Source: Lacrimispora indolis DSM 755
GTDB lineage: Bacteria > Bacillota > Clostridia > Lachnospirales > Lachnospiraceae
DNA: 64,000 nucleotides
Direction: 5' to 3'
NCBI RefSeq assembly: GCF_000526995.1
Contig: NZ_AZUI01000001.1
Location: 2,728,001-2,792,000, forward strand
Made by a program: the position numbers and the translations under genes. Positions 8,948 through 18,657 of this stretch are shown one piece after another; positions within the stretch are counted from its first letter, which is position 1; the number at the start of each line of letters is the position of its first letter. The notes beneath the pieces are model-generated. The model was given only the letters and a program-made list of their open reading frames with translations. It had not been told where the DNA came from and searched no databases.

Positions 8948-9250
8948 TAGGGGATTATAGATGGAAGATTATTATGTGATTGTGAAAGAAGACTGTGATA
9001 GAAAGGTTCGAAAGAGGATTGTGACAGGAGAGTGTGATGATAGATTTTGATAATTTAATTTGCTAATAGACTGTAGGTGTGACCTGGGAACAGGTCTTTG
9101 ATGAGGTATTATGATGATATGGTTTAATCTGATATATAGTTTGACTTTGTTGGGTATAGGGGCTGTTATATAGAAAAGGAAGTGGCCGGTTACTGTCTGG
9201 AAAAAGCTTTGCATCTAACGGCTGGACTCCGTTCTTAATAGTATTTTATG
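8945..9250. other. non-coding interval with decayed short repeats
   Basis: No convincing gene lies between the choline enzyme promoter and the next promoter at 9487. About 8955-9060 consists of loose 12-15-base repeats of the form gattgtgaaagaa / gactgtgatagaa. A small perfect inverted repeat, GACCTG-GGAA-CAGGTC, lies at 9081-9096. The remainder to about 9480 is AT-rich and shows nothing further I can name. Confidence 0.5.
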
Positions 9251-9486
9251 AAAGGGAATATCTCAGAATAAGCCTTTAAAAACAGGATTGTACTTATAAA
9301 AATACAATTTTGTTACAAAAAATAATTTTCGTAATGATTATGTAAGAAAATGAACAGAGAAATGTTATAGCATTTTCCTAAAAAATGTATTATACTATTC
9401 CATGTGATGGAGGAATTGATAGCTTCTGGAGGAAATGTAAATATTTTTTTCTTTTTGCAAAAAATGCAAAAAAAGTAAAAAAGGTA

Positions 9487-9515
9487 TTGATAATTTCCAT
9501 TATAGGAAGTATAAT
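9487..9515 (+). promoter_or_regulatory. strong sigma-A promoter for the wall repeat protein
   Basis: -35 TTGATA (9487-9492), an exact 17-base spacer, and consensus -10 TATAAT (9510-9515), about 70 bases before the ATG at 9583. An ATTAC-CTC-GTAAT inverted repeat (9513-9525) overlaps the -10 edge. The upstream A/T tracts resemble an UP element. AAAGGAG precedes the start codon. Confidence 0.8.
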
Positions 9516-9582
9516 TACCTCGTAATGCAATTAGGAATTTCGAAAAAGTATTTCAAAAAGAAAAAAGGAGAGTGCATTAATT

Positions 9583-11244
9583 ATGAGAAAGCAGACCAAA
9601 TTAGTTGCTGTTTTATCTACAGCAGCACTGCTTGCATTAGGCGCTTCCATGTCCTCTTTCGCAGCAACAGGCTGGCAGGAAGAAAACGGTACATGGGTGT
9701 ACTATGACAAGAACGGCGACTTAGAGACAGAAAAGTGGGAGAAATCAGGAGATAACTGGTTCTACTTAAACGAAGATGGCGAAATGGCTACCGATGCTGT
9801 CGTTGAATACAACGACAACTACTACTATGTAGATGAGAACGGTGCTATGTCAACCAATAAGTGGGTTTCTGTTGAGAACGAAGATTACGATGGAGATGAC
9901 GAAGATGAACCAGTAAATAACTGGTACTATTTTGGATCCAACGGTAAAGCTTATAAGAGTTCCAGCAGCAGCAGCAACGCTACTTTCAAGACTATCAACG
10001 GAAAGAAATATCTCTTTAATGATGAAGGAAAGATGTTATTCGGTTGGATTGGTACAGATGGCGAGAGAAAGACTGGCGACGAAGCTTGGCAGGAAGGCGA
10101 TTACTATTGCGGAGACGAGAACGACGGTGCACAGACGGTTGGCTGGGTTTATCTTGATATCGTAGATAATAACTATGAGACAGATTCAGCGGGTCAGTCC
10201 AGCAGCAATGTTTTTGATGATGAGAATCAGACACGTTGGTTCTACTTCAAGAGTAATGGCAAGAAGCTGACTGACGAGAAGGGCAAGACCATCAACGGCA
10301 AAAAATACAGCTTTGATGAATATGGCCGTATGAATGCAGAATGGATAGTTTATGATGCTACACCAACAACTGCAACAGCTAGCCAGGGTACTGCTGATTA
10401 CACCAGAAACTGGAGATATTATGGTACACCAGAAGATGGTGCTAGAGTAACCAAGGGCTGGTTCAAAGTTGTACCGGATGAGAATCTGTATGAAGGCAAG
10501 TATGATGATGATGAAGATGCTTGGTACTATTCTGATAAAGACGGTAAGTTAGTGGCTTCTGAGATCAAGACTATCAATGGTAAGAAATATGCATTCGATA
10601 CCTATGGTAGAATGAAAGATGGTCTGAAATTTATCAAATTTGAAGATGGAAGCACAACTAAGATTGAATCACTTTTAGCTGATGATACCCGCAGCGATGC
10701 AAAGTTTGATACAGAAGATAACTTTAAGGAAAGTGCTAATAAACTGTTAAGTGAAGAATATTACTGCTATTACTTTGGTTCAGGCGATGATGGCTCTATG
10801 AAGACCAACAAGCAGACTGTTTCCATCGATGGCGAGTCTTTCAACTTCTTGTTCAATAAATCTGGTAGCTATAAGGGCGCTGGTAAGACTGGTGTTGATA
10901 ACAGCAAATATTACTTATCAGGAATGCTTTTAAGTGCAGCGAAAGATGATAAATATGCAGTTATAAAGATTGATGAGTCAGAGGCCACACCTAAATATTC
11001 AATCTTGACAACAGATGATTTCGTTGATGAGGACTATGTAACGACACCAGGAGTTCCAAGTGGAAAAGATTGGACTGAATATTATGAAGTTGATAATGAT
11101 GCAGCAGCTGCTGCTAAGATCAGCTACAAGTTAGTAAATACCAGCGGTAGCGTACAGAAGAGCAAATCTAAGGCTAAAGATGGTAATGATCGTTGCTACA
11201 ACCAGACTGGTGAGAAGATTAATTACGTATTCGTAGAAGACTAA
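9583..11244 (+). CDS. secreted acidic wall-binding repeat protein
   Basis: A 553-residue protein with a signal peptide (about 1-27, ending SFA-A), then a few canonical wall-binding repeats (about 28-95). More diverged repeat blocks follow, each built around KTINGKKYxF and GRM/GKM, separated by Asp/Glu/Ser-rich linkers. No enzymatic domain was recognised. It is expected to be secreted and held on wall polymers. It has its own strong promoter and terminator, so it is monocistronic and probably abundant. Its N-terminus closely matches the minus-strand protein at 45728-47068 (W-EENG-W-YD, DWFYLNEDGE, YYVDE-G), and the two genes face each other across the capsule locus. The acidic linkers might bind cations, but that is speculation. 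Confidence 0.85.
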   Translation: MRKQTKLVAVLSTAALLALGASMSSFAATGWQEENGTWVYYDKNGDLETEKWEKSGDNWFYLNEDGEMATDAVVEYNDNYYYVDENGAMSTNKWVSVENEDYDGDDEDEPVNNWYYFGSNGKAYKSSSSSSNATFKTINGKKYLFNDEGKMLFGWIGTDGERKTGDEAWQEGDYYCGDENDGAQTVGWVYLDIVDNNYETDSAGQSSSNVFDDENQTRWFYFKSNGKKLTDEKGKTINGKKYSFDEYGRMNAEWIVYDATPTTATASQGTADYTRNWRYYGTPEDGARVTKGWFKVVPDENLYEGKYDDDEDAWYYSDKDGKLVASEIKTINGKKYAFDTYGRMKDGLKFIKFEDGSTTKIESLLADDTRSDAKFDTEDNFKESANKLLSEEYYCYYFGSGDDGSMKTNKQTVSIDGESFNFLFNKSGSYKGAGKTGVDNSKYYLSGMLLSAAKDDKYAVIKIDESEATPKYSILTTDDFVDEDYVTTPGVPSGKDWTEYYEVDNDAAAAAKISYKLVNTSGSVQKSKSKAKDGNDRCYNQTGEKINYVFVED

Positions 11245-11275
11245 TTGTATCTTATTGCAAATTAGTGATTAATTT

Positions 11276-11326
11276 AAGGAGTTGCACACTGCTGAATTCG
11301 TTCAGCCAGTGTGCAACTCCTTTTTG
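11276..11326 (+). terminator. strong rho-independent terminator
   Basis: A 16-bp stem AAGGAGTTGCACACTG / CAGTGTGCAACTCCTT with a short loop and a T run follows the repeat-protein stop by about 30 bases. Confidence 0.9.
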
Positions 11327-11339
11327 AATCTTGAATATG

Positions 11340-12031
11340 TGTTATAGGTTCTTTGCCAATAGTTGGGGTATAGGAATGCAGTATAGCTCCTATTGTTGTA
11401 TAGCTTTAGTTTCTTAGCAAAATCTTGAAAGCTATAAAATGTATGGGTGGCATTGAGACGCTCATTGTCCTTGCGGTGGCTTCATTCAACCTTGCCATTA
11501 TACCGGGTGTAAATGACGGGATCAGCTTATAAGTTATGGTATGCTGTTCTATATGAACCTGAAACAGGGTCGGTTTCTTCCTGAGAGTCGTAAATTCCGA
11601 GCCATTGTCGGTCTGAATGTATTTAAATCGGGCAGGTTAGGAGGCTTAATAGCCACTGCCCTGTTTTTTGAGGAATCAATATAAGCCAGGAATTGAGCAT
11701 GAATATCCCCACTGCATAAGTTTCACCCAGAAAACAACTAGGCTAGCATGAGGATTGTGCTTACGTATATCCAGAATCAACTTGATTTCCTCAAGGGAAT
11801 GTTGGTTGGGATGATGAAGTGGTTGCCTGGAGTGCTCTCTGAGGGACTCAATGGAGCGTCAAAGCGCTGATTCCAGGGGGAGATATACTGTCGATTGGTC
11901 TTGTACTTGATGGAATCCTTAGAGACTCCATGTTTTTTTGCATAGTTAAGGAGTGATGGACGAAATCTCATATCTTGCGTTATACTAGCCATGTGGAGAT
12001 ACCTTCTTTTGTTTCTGCTTTGGTTTGGCAA
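11340..12031 (-). pseudogene. decayed IS481-like DDE transposase
   Basis: Minus-strand remnants in several frames. The N-terminal part (12031 to about 11777) reads MASITQDMRF...YAKKHGVSKDSIKY, an HTH-like segment. Further along, IQTDNGSE, YNGKVE and NERLN appear, followed by ATHTFYSF and DFAKKLKLYN, in the order seen in integrase-core (rve) transposases of the IS481/IS3 type. The TDNGSE aspartate is one of the catalytic residues. Frameshifts and a missing central part rule out activity. Terminal inverted repeats were not identified. It marks a junction between the wall-protein block and the capsule locus. Confidence 0.75.
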
Positions 12032-12094
12032 TTAGAATATAACACAGAAATGGTATTTCCATCTTTTTAATTATTCAGTTGTAACACATTAATT

Positions 12095-12480
12095 GTGGGA
12101 TTAGGGCCTGAAACCTTTGGTATTTTAGTAAATCAAAAAACTGCAAATAATCTCTATAATCAATTATGTGAAAGTGCATATAATGAATATCATCATATTT
12201 TAATCACGGTTGGACTTGCGGGTTTGATATCTTATTTAGTTTTTATATTTGAAAATGTAAGGAGATGTCTTTATTGCAAAGATAGTCACCATATATTATG
12301 GCATTATATGTATAGTATTCAGGCCATTGTAAATATCAACTTCCTATTGTCACACCTATATTCTGGCTTTTAATAAGTTTTGGGGGTGCAAGGTCTATAG
12401 ATGTGTTATCGCAGGAAAGTAATCATAAACTTCAAATTCTGATGAATATTTTATTCTCAGTATTTGGAGTTTTTTATTGA
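12095..12480 (+). pseudogene. 3' remnant of an O-antigen polymerase/ligase gene
   Basis: The frame from 12095 reads GLGPETFGIL, then YNEYHHILITVGLAGLISY. It parallels GYGPDTFGVM and HNEYLQYFITMGPFGLASY near the C-terminus of the intact polymerase-like protein at 15635. After about 12345 the reading frame shifts and continues as LPIVTPIFWLLISFGGARS, matching IPITTPVFIVLIAVGVAGS of the same protein. The stop is at about 12480. The 5' part is missing. The remnant lies between two decayed insertion sequences, so it looks like the leftover end of an older or duplicated polymerase gene. Confidence 0.75.
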
Positions 12481-12628
12481 AGGAAAGAATCTGAAGTTTA
12501 ATAAAAGAACTATATTATTCAAAATTGACACTATCCTTCCTGACCATTTTGAGATAATGAACTCAATTATTATTACTTGGTATTAAAAGTTGAGTCCTGA
12601 CCTTTTAATACTGGTCAGGAGGATCCCA

Positions 12629-12955
12629 ATGAATTCCACAACCAGTATGATTACTGAGGTATACCGCATTCAGCAATGGGATGCCGATATCCATGAATAC
12701 CAGATGCGCCTGAAAGATGTATCTGTAGCTGCCTGGTGCCATGATCATGGTATCACAAAAGCCAACTACTATTATCGGCTACGCCGTGTCCGCCAGGCCT
12801 GCCCCAGTCATTGCCAAGCCTCCCACCGTATCATCTGCGGGAAACTCAAATGGACTGGATGCTGTGCTGTGCTTTGTGACTATTCCATCGAAGTAAGGAA
12901 CTTGATTTCAGTAGAGCTGCTGGAAAAACTGATCCAGCTCGTGCAACATGCTTAA
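12629..12955 (+). CDS. tnpA: IS66-family TnpA accessory protein, element decayed
   Basis: From ATG 12629 (TCAGGAGG upstream) the product is 108 residues. The first 50 match the IS66 OrfA style: MITEVYRIQQW, then DVSVAAWCHDHGITKANYYYRLRRVRQ, a helix-turn-helix followed by the typical YYYRLRRVR. The C-terminal half is less convincing. It overlaps the following tnpB remnant, as in intact IS66 elements. The element is non-functional because tnpB and tnpC are disrupted. Confidence 0.7.
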   Translation: MNSTTSMITEVYRIQQWDADIHEYQMRLKDVSVAAWCHDHGITKANYYYRLRRVRQACPSHCQASHRIICGKLKWTGCCAVLCDYSIEVRNLISVELLEKLIQLVQHA

Positions 12956-13260
12956 TGATGCTGGTGGAGGTTACAAGGTATTCCTTGCTTGCGGTTATAC
13001 GGATCTGCGCTGGGAAATTGACGGTCTTTCCGCCCAGGTTAAAAAACAGTTCCTCCTCGATCCATTTCAGACGGGCATTCTGTTCCTTTTTTGCGGACGC
13101 AGAACTGACCGGATCAAAGGACTCTTATGGGAACAGGATGGATTTTTACTTCTTTATAAGAGGCTGGAGGCCGGCCGCTTCCAGTGGCCCCGCAATGAGC
13201 AGTAAGTCCTTGCTATTACTCCAGAACAGTACACCTGGCTGATGTAGGGGCTGTCTATTA
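12948..13260 (+). pseudogene. tnpB: IS66-family TnpB remnant
   Basis: GYKVFLACGYTDLRWEIDGL, then CGRRTDRIKGLLWEQDGF and YKRLEAGRFQWPRN, are the hallmark strings of IS66 OrfB. The frame is broken by a stop at about 13205. The expected continuation (AITPEQYTWLM, then another stop) runs on in another frame to about 13260. The usual protein is about 115-120 residues, so this copy is interrupted near its end. Confidence 0.75.
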
Positions 13261-13485
13261 AACGGCGCAGAGGATCAAGGGGATTTAGCGAAAGAGACCT
13301 TTATGAGTTTGCGCAAAACAGAGAAAAAGTTTGGGGACGAAAAACGTACTTTCTTTTAAGAAAGCCGTTTATCAACAAGAGGATGCCTTGACTTTTCTCC
13401 TTTCCTTGATACCTTCTGATTCTTAGATTCGCTTTTTCTACTTTGTATAGTATAATAAAGCCATCATAATCAGGAGTGGACGGAC

Positions 13486-14860
13486 ATGGCCAACACATTT
13501 ACAGAAGTACAACTGAATCAATGCAGTAAAGAGGTGCTTGTGCAGCTCTTTTTATCCATGCAGGAGCAGATGGGCCAGCTGAACCGGAACGTGGAGCTTC
13601 TGATTGAACAGCTTTCCCTTGCGAACCAGAAACGTTTCGGACGTTCCAGTGATAGGCTGAAAATCGATGGCAGTTAAGCATGAACGATTGTTTTAATGAG
13701 GCGGGGGTCATTGCCGATCAGGTGACGACTGTGGACCGGAGATAGAGGGAATTTCTCCCTGAACCTATAAACGCCGTAAACAGAAGGGAAAACGAGAGAA
13801 AGATTCAAAAGGCATTGAGACCGTGGAGGTTCTGCATGAGCTGAGTGAAGAACAGCTGGAGCAGATCTTCTGCAAAGACGGTTGGAAATGACTGTCGGAT
13901 GAAGTTTATAAGCGTCTGGATTTTCACCCAAAAACTTTTAAAGTACTGGAACACCATGTAGCAGTTTATGTCGGAAAGGACAATGAGACCATGGTAAAGG
14001 AAAAACGCCCTCATGACCTTCTCCGGAACAGCGTCGTGGCTCCGTCTTTAGAAACTGCCATCATGAACTCGAAATACGTGAATGCCATTCCTCTGTACCA
14101 ATTAATGCAGGAATTTGCCCGCAATGAGGTCCATCTATCCCGGCAGAACATACCCAAGGGGGCACGCTGTGGCAAACTGGACCATTCAGTGTGCAGAACG
14201 TTACCTGTCTTTGTTTTATGACCGTATTCATAGGGAAATATGCAGCTGCCCGGTCATTCAGGCAGATGAGCCCCCGCCCTGGTCAATAAAGGTGGAAGAA
14301 AGGCTGGCTCCAAGAGTTATATGTGGGTGTATTGGTCGGGGAAACTATATGACTCACTGCCCAGTGTTCTGTACGAGTATCAAAAGACCCGAAACGCCGG
14401 TCAACCGAGGGAATTCCTCAAAGGGTATAAGGGGACCTGTGTGACAGATGGGTATCAGGTATACCACACCCTGGAAAACGAACGGGAGAATTTAGAGATC
14501 GCAGGCTGTTGGTCTCGCACCCGCCGTCGTTTTGCTGATACCGTCAAGTCACTAAGCAAAGAAAAAGCAAAGGACACGTTTGCTTATCAGACGCTGGAGT
14601 AGATTGAAGCAATCTTTAAACTGGAAGAGGCATTTGCAGGCCTGTCCCCGGAGGAGCTGGTCAGTCAGTGTCAGTTTAGTAACAAAAGCACTGGTTGAGG
14701 TCTATTTGAGTGGATAAGAGCCAATCAAAATCAAGTGTCGCCAAAATCAGAGACAGGAAAAAGTTTTACTTATTGATTGAACCAGTAAAAATATCTGAAG
14801 GTATTTCTGAACAATGGCCTTGGTCCGGTAGACAATGCTGAATATATCATGTTCTATTTA
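13486..14860 (+). pseudogene. tnpC: IS66-family TnpC transposase, heavily decayed
   Basis: The N-terminal coiled region (ELLIEQLSLANQKRFGRSSD) runs from 13486 to a stop at 13677. Later fragments in shifted frames carry HELSEEQLEQIF, HHVAVYVGKDNETMVK and SLETAIMNSKYVNAIPLYQ, then SYMWVYWSGKLYDS, KGYKGTCVTDGYQVYHTL and finally SPKSETGKSFTY-LNQ-KYLKVFL, which is the IS66 C-terminal region with in-frame stops. At least four frameshifts and several nonsense codons are present. The order and spacing of fragments match a full-length element, so decay was by small mutations rather than large deletions. Confidence 0.8.
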
Positions 14861-14869
14861 GGGTGTCAA

Positions 14870-15540
14870 ATAAGCTTCAGCCTCACCCGTGTCTTTCTTA
14901 TGATACAAAATGGAGTATCTGGGCCATTTAAATTTTGGATTCATATGGAAACCTTCTTTAATGCTTTTAACTCGATGATGCGACCCTCCTTGCTATAGAT
15001 ATCGTATTTGTAGGTGTAGAGAATTTCTTTTCTTTCAGAACTGGAATGCTCTGAAGCATTTCACAAATTCTGTAATACTAAGATTCTTGATATTACCAGT
15101 CCAGATTTTGTCCTCTTTTTGTTACTTGCTTTCGAGTTCCGTTTGCAGATGTCGTAAAGTAATTCTGCATAATGAGGTTCCATACCGAAGGTTGGGTGAG
15201 ACTAATAACGGGAAGATGACCCTTATATATACCTTAGTTGTAATAAGATTTTTATCGTAAAGTTCCTCAAACTAGGCGGATATATAACTGTAAAAAAGAT
15301 GGTTTAGCTTTGTGACGAGACCATTATATACTCTATTTGTTGCGAAACGTATAAATATCAATCTTAAGATTTACGAGATATTAATATTTAGGTGTATACA
15401 CCTAAACACGACTGGTTAAGAGTAGTTGGGTTAGTTCCGGAGTAGATAGTTTGATGATTGAAGCTATAAAAGAATATTAAAGAAAAAGTAGGAAAGCTAT
15501 AAGATGTTTAAAGAAAGTGTAAGAATAAGACTGCCTTTTT
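14870..15540. other. decayed non-coding interval, possible minus-strand protein remnant
   Basis: No intact gene. On the minus strand, about 15195-14870 reads as short protein-like stretches in two frames (ERKEILYTYKYDIYSKEGRI, then MNPKFKWPRYSILYHKKDTG), interrupted by stops. I do not recognise them. About 15200-15540 is AT-rich with no visible gene. Confidence 0.4.
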
Positions 15541-15554
15541 CCATATTCATGAAG

Positions 15555-15583
15555 TTGCGTTATCTTATAGTAGATGATATACT
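15555..15583 (+). promoter_or_regulatory. candidate promoter of the first capsule block
   Basis: TTGCGT (15555-15560), a 17-base spacer and TATACT (15578-15583) lie about 50 bases before the first capsule gene. The -10 is good and the -35 modest. It is the best-placed promoter before a run of closely spaced genes that continues to 26849. Confidence 0.5.
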
Positions 15584-15634
15584 GTTAGAAGGTTGATATA
15601 CTAATTATAAACAATAAAAAGTGGAGATGGAGTA

Positions 15635-17221
15635 ATGTCAGAAAATAATATCGATAATGGTGTGGCCTTAAATAGTGAAATAAAATTGATTGGTAATGCA
15701 ATTGCTATATTTACAGTCTTGTTATTAACAATATTCCCTTTATATTATCATGACTATTATTTTGATATTTTAGTAGTAAAATACAAATTCTTTTATATAA
15801 CTGTGATTTCAATGGCCGTTATTTTACTACTATTAATTACGTGTATGATAATTCGTGATGGTAACATTAGGAAGTTAATAAAGATTACCTATTTTAGTCG
15901 CTTTAACTTGACAGATAAAGGAATGATTTTTTTTTGTATAATTGCTACTATCTCAACTTTGCAATCCGATTATAAATATGAGTCGTTATGGGGAAATGAG
16001 GGCAGATGTTCAGGACTGTTTCTTTTGTTAATCTATGGTCTGGTGTATTTTATGATTAGCAAAGGAGTTCGTTATAGCAAATGGTTAGTTGAACTGTTTT
16101 TATTTGCTTCAATGCTTGTATGTTTGTTTGGTATTACAGATTATTTTATGCTTGATATATTTGGATTTAAGAAAAACATAGCTAGTAATCAATATAATAT
16201 GTTTGCATCTACAATTGGTAATATAAATACATATACTGCATATGTCGCTATGGTCATGGGAATATCAACAGTTTTATTTGTAAGTGCGAAGTCGTTATCT
16301 AAGACAATTTGGTATTTTGCTTGTATGATAATTTCGTTTTTTGCAATTATTATGGGCCTTAGTGATAATGCTTACTTAGCTATTGGAGCCTTATTTGCTT
16401 TTTTACCAATATGGTTGTTTAAAAATAGAATTGGCGTGAAGAGATACATTCTTACTCTGACTACATTTTTATATGTTATTTATGTGGTAGACTTTGTAAA
16501 TAAAGTAATGCCAAATCATGTGCTGCAAATGAGCGGCATTTTAGAAAAACTTTCTGGTTACAGTAAATTAGAGTATATTGTGGTTGCAGCTACTATTATC
16601 TGTTGCATCATTTATTTGTATGATTTTACCCGAAAGAGTAATGGTGAATACGGAATAAAGCTGCAAGTTTCCTGGGCCATTTTCCTGGCAGCATTATTTT
16701 TATGTGGGCTGTATGTCTTATATGACGCCAATATTGCAGGGCACGGAGAACGCTATGGGGCACTGGGAGATTATTTGGTTTTTAATGATGAGTGGGGTAC
16801 CCATAGAGGTTATATATGGAAAATTGGTCTTGAATGTTATGGAAAGCAGCCTTTAATCCATAAGATATTTGGCTATGGTCCGGACACCTTTGGGGTTATG
16901 ATTTTATCGTCAGGGAGATATGCCGAATCGTTAGCAAAGTATAACGAATATTTTGATAGTGCTCATAATGAATATTTACAATATTTTATTACAATGGGAC
17001 CTTTCGGCCTGGCATCTTATGTATTGATTTTAGTCGGTGCAGGAATTCAGATGGTTAAAAATGCAATAAAAGATTCATATGTGATGGCTATACTGTTTGC
17101 AATGATTTGCTATGCAGTGCAAGCAGTTGTAAACATTAGTATACCAATAACGACACCAGTATTTATCGTATTAATAGCGGTTGGGGTAGCAGGAAGCAGA
17201 AATGTTGTGTCAGAAGATTAG
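15635..17221 (+). CDS. O-antigen polymerase/ligase-family membrane protein (Wzy-like)
   Basis: A 528-residue protein with about eleven to twelve hydrophobic spans. A large extracytoplasmic loop near residues 365-450 contains HRGYIWKIGLECYGKQPL, YGPDTFG and AHNEYLQYF, the conserved pattern of the O-antigen ligase/polymerase superfamily (Wzy_C-like), where the His/Asn-Glu segment marks the catalytic loop. It would link lipid-carried repeat units, or ligate glycan, on the outer face. ATG follows GGAGATGGAG. It starts the capsule run and is followed 9 bases later by the phosphoglycosyltransferase. A broken copy of its 3' end lies 3.2 kb upstream. Whether it acts as polymerase or ligase cannot be told from sequence. 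Confidence 0.8.
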   Translation: MSENNIDNGVALNSEIKLIGNAIAIFTVLLLTIFPLYYHDYYFDILVVKYKFFYITVISMAVILLLLITCMIIRDGNIRKLIKITYFSRFNLTDKGMIFFCIIATISTLQSDYKYESLWGNEGRCSGLFLLLIYGLVYFMISKGVRYSKWLVELFLFASMLVCLFGITDYFMLDIFGFKKNIASNQYNMFASTIGNINTYTAYVAMVMGISTVLFVSAKSLSKTIWYFACMIISFFAIIMGLSDNAYLAIGALFAFLPIWLFKNRIGVKRYILTLTTFLYVIYVVDFVNKVMPNHVLQMSGILEKLSGYSKLEYIVVAATIICCIIYLYDFTRKSNGEYGIKLQVSWAIFLAALFLCGLYVLYDANIAGHGERYGALGDYLVFNDEWGTHRGYIWKIGLECYGKQPLIHKIFGYGPDTFGVMILSSGRYAESLAKYNEYFDSAHNEYLQYFITMGPFGLASYVLILVGAGIQMVKNAIKDSYVMAILFAMICYAVQAVVNISIPITTPVFIVLIAVGVAGSRNVVSED

Positions 17222-17230
17222 AGGAATAAG

Positions 17231-18637
17231 ATGAGTAATTATGAACAGTACAAAAGGTTGGTTCGTTTTGCTGCCGGCATGGTTCTGATAGCGATAGAAA
17301 TGCTGTTATTTGCCTATGTGTGGGTTAATTTTTATAATCCTAAGATGGAATGGCCATATGTGCGCTTAGGGCATTATTTTATAGCAACTGTATATGCCTT
17401 TGCCCTTTTTGTATTCAGTAATATGTATGGGGCGTTAAAGCTTGGTTATATGAAAACATATGAAGCAGTGTATGCCCAGACCCTGGCCTCGATCTGCACC
17501 AATGGACTTATGTATATTCCCATAGTATTACTAACAAAGCATTTTCAATCGATCATTCCATTATTTTGGATGACGGTCGCGGATTTTTTTGTTATTGCAG
17601 TCTGGAGCTTTCTTGCAATTAAGTTATACCGGACCTTGTATCCACCCAGAAAAGTGTTGTTGGTATACGGAGAGCGCCCGATATCCGTATTTATGGACAA
17701 AATAAATGACAGGACAGACCGGTTTGCCATCGGTGAGTCTTTGCATATTTCCGTAGGAGAAAAAGTGATTCGGAAGAAAATAAAAGAATATGAAGGCGTT
17801 GTCATATGTGATATTCCATCTCATATCCGCAATTCTATTCTCAAGTTTTGCTATGGAGAATCCATAAGGGTATACGCTACGCCCAAGATATCTGATATTA
17901 TAATCCGGAGCGCGGAAAGCCTGCATTTTTTTGATACGCCGTTAATTTTAGCGAGAAATGACGGACTGACATTTGAACAGCGTTTTATCAAAAGAATAGT
18001 GGATTTAATATTATCTGTTTCTGCGGCTGTCTTACTTTCGCCTATAATGCTGATAACTGCTTTGGCAATAAAATTATATGATAAAGGTCCGGTGCTATTC
18101 TTTCAGGACCGTTGTACAAAGGATGGAAAGGTTTTTTCTATCTGTAAATTCAGGAGTATGATTGTAGATGCAGAAAAAGAGGGGATCTCAATTCCGGCCA
18201 CGGACAGTGACCCCAGGATTACGCCTGTAGGCGCATTTATCCGTAAATACCGCATTGATGAACTGCCGCAGCTCTTTAATGTCATCAAGGGCGATATGAG
18301 CCTTGTAGGACCCAGGCCGGAGCGTATTGAGCATGTAATACTTTATACAGAGGAGATACCGGAGTTTAGATACCGAATGAAGGTAAAGGGTGGGCTGACT
18401 GGATTTGCGCAGGTGTATGGCAAGTATAATACGTCAGCATACGATAAGCTCAAGTTGGATTTGATGTACATTCAAAACTATTCATTTTTACAGGATATAG
18501 AAATCATCTTTAAGACAATCAAGATTCTATTCATGAAGGAAAGTACGGAAGGCTTTTCGGCAGAGGCCGCTACTAAGATTATCAGTGAAACGAATGATAC
18601 AGTTATTTCAGCAAAAAGCAATGAAAGCCAGGAATAA
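17231..18637 (+). CDS. polyprenyl glycosylphosphotransferase (initiating sugar transferase)
   Basis: A 468-residue membrane enzyme with four N-terminal transmembrane helices, a cytosolic NAD-fold-like middle, a membrane re-entrant helix (KRIVDLILSVSAAVLLSP), and a C-terminal bacterial sugar-transferase domain. The domain carries KFRSM, DPRITPVG, RIDELPQLFNV, GDMSLVGPRPER and KGGLTGFAQV. These enzymes transfer a sugar 1-phosphate from a UDP-sugar to undecaprenyl phosphate, the committed first step of capsule assembly. It is one of three such enzymes in the window (also 37908 and 57817). The exact sugar is not readable. It is tightly spaced with its neighbours, so co-transcribed. Confidence 0.9.
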   Translation: MSNYEQYKRLVRFAAGMVLIAIEMLLFAYVWVNFYNPKMEWPYVRLGHYFIATVYAFALFVFSNMYGALKLGYMKTYEAVYAQTLASICTNGLMYIPIVLLTKHFQSIIPLFWMTVADFFVIAVWSFLAIKLYRTLYPPRKVLLVYGERPISVFMDKINDRTDRFAIGESLHISVGEKVIRKKIKEYEGVVICDIPSHIRNSILKFCYGESIRVYATPKISDIIIRSAESLHFFDTPLILARNDGLTFEQRFIKRIVDLILSVSAAVLLSPIMLITALAIKLYDKGPVLFFQDRCTKDGKVFSICKFRSMIVDAEKEGISIPATDSDPRITPVGAFIRKYRIDELPQLFNVIKGDMSLVGPRPERIEHVILYTEEIPEFRYRMKVKGGLTGFAQVYGKYNTSAYDKLKLDLMYIQNYSFLQDIEIIFKTIKILFMKESTEGFSAEAATKIISETNDTVISAKSNESQE

Positions 18638-18657
18638 ATGGTCAGAAAAGAGAAGCT

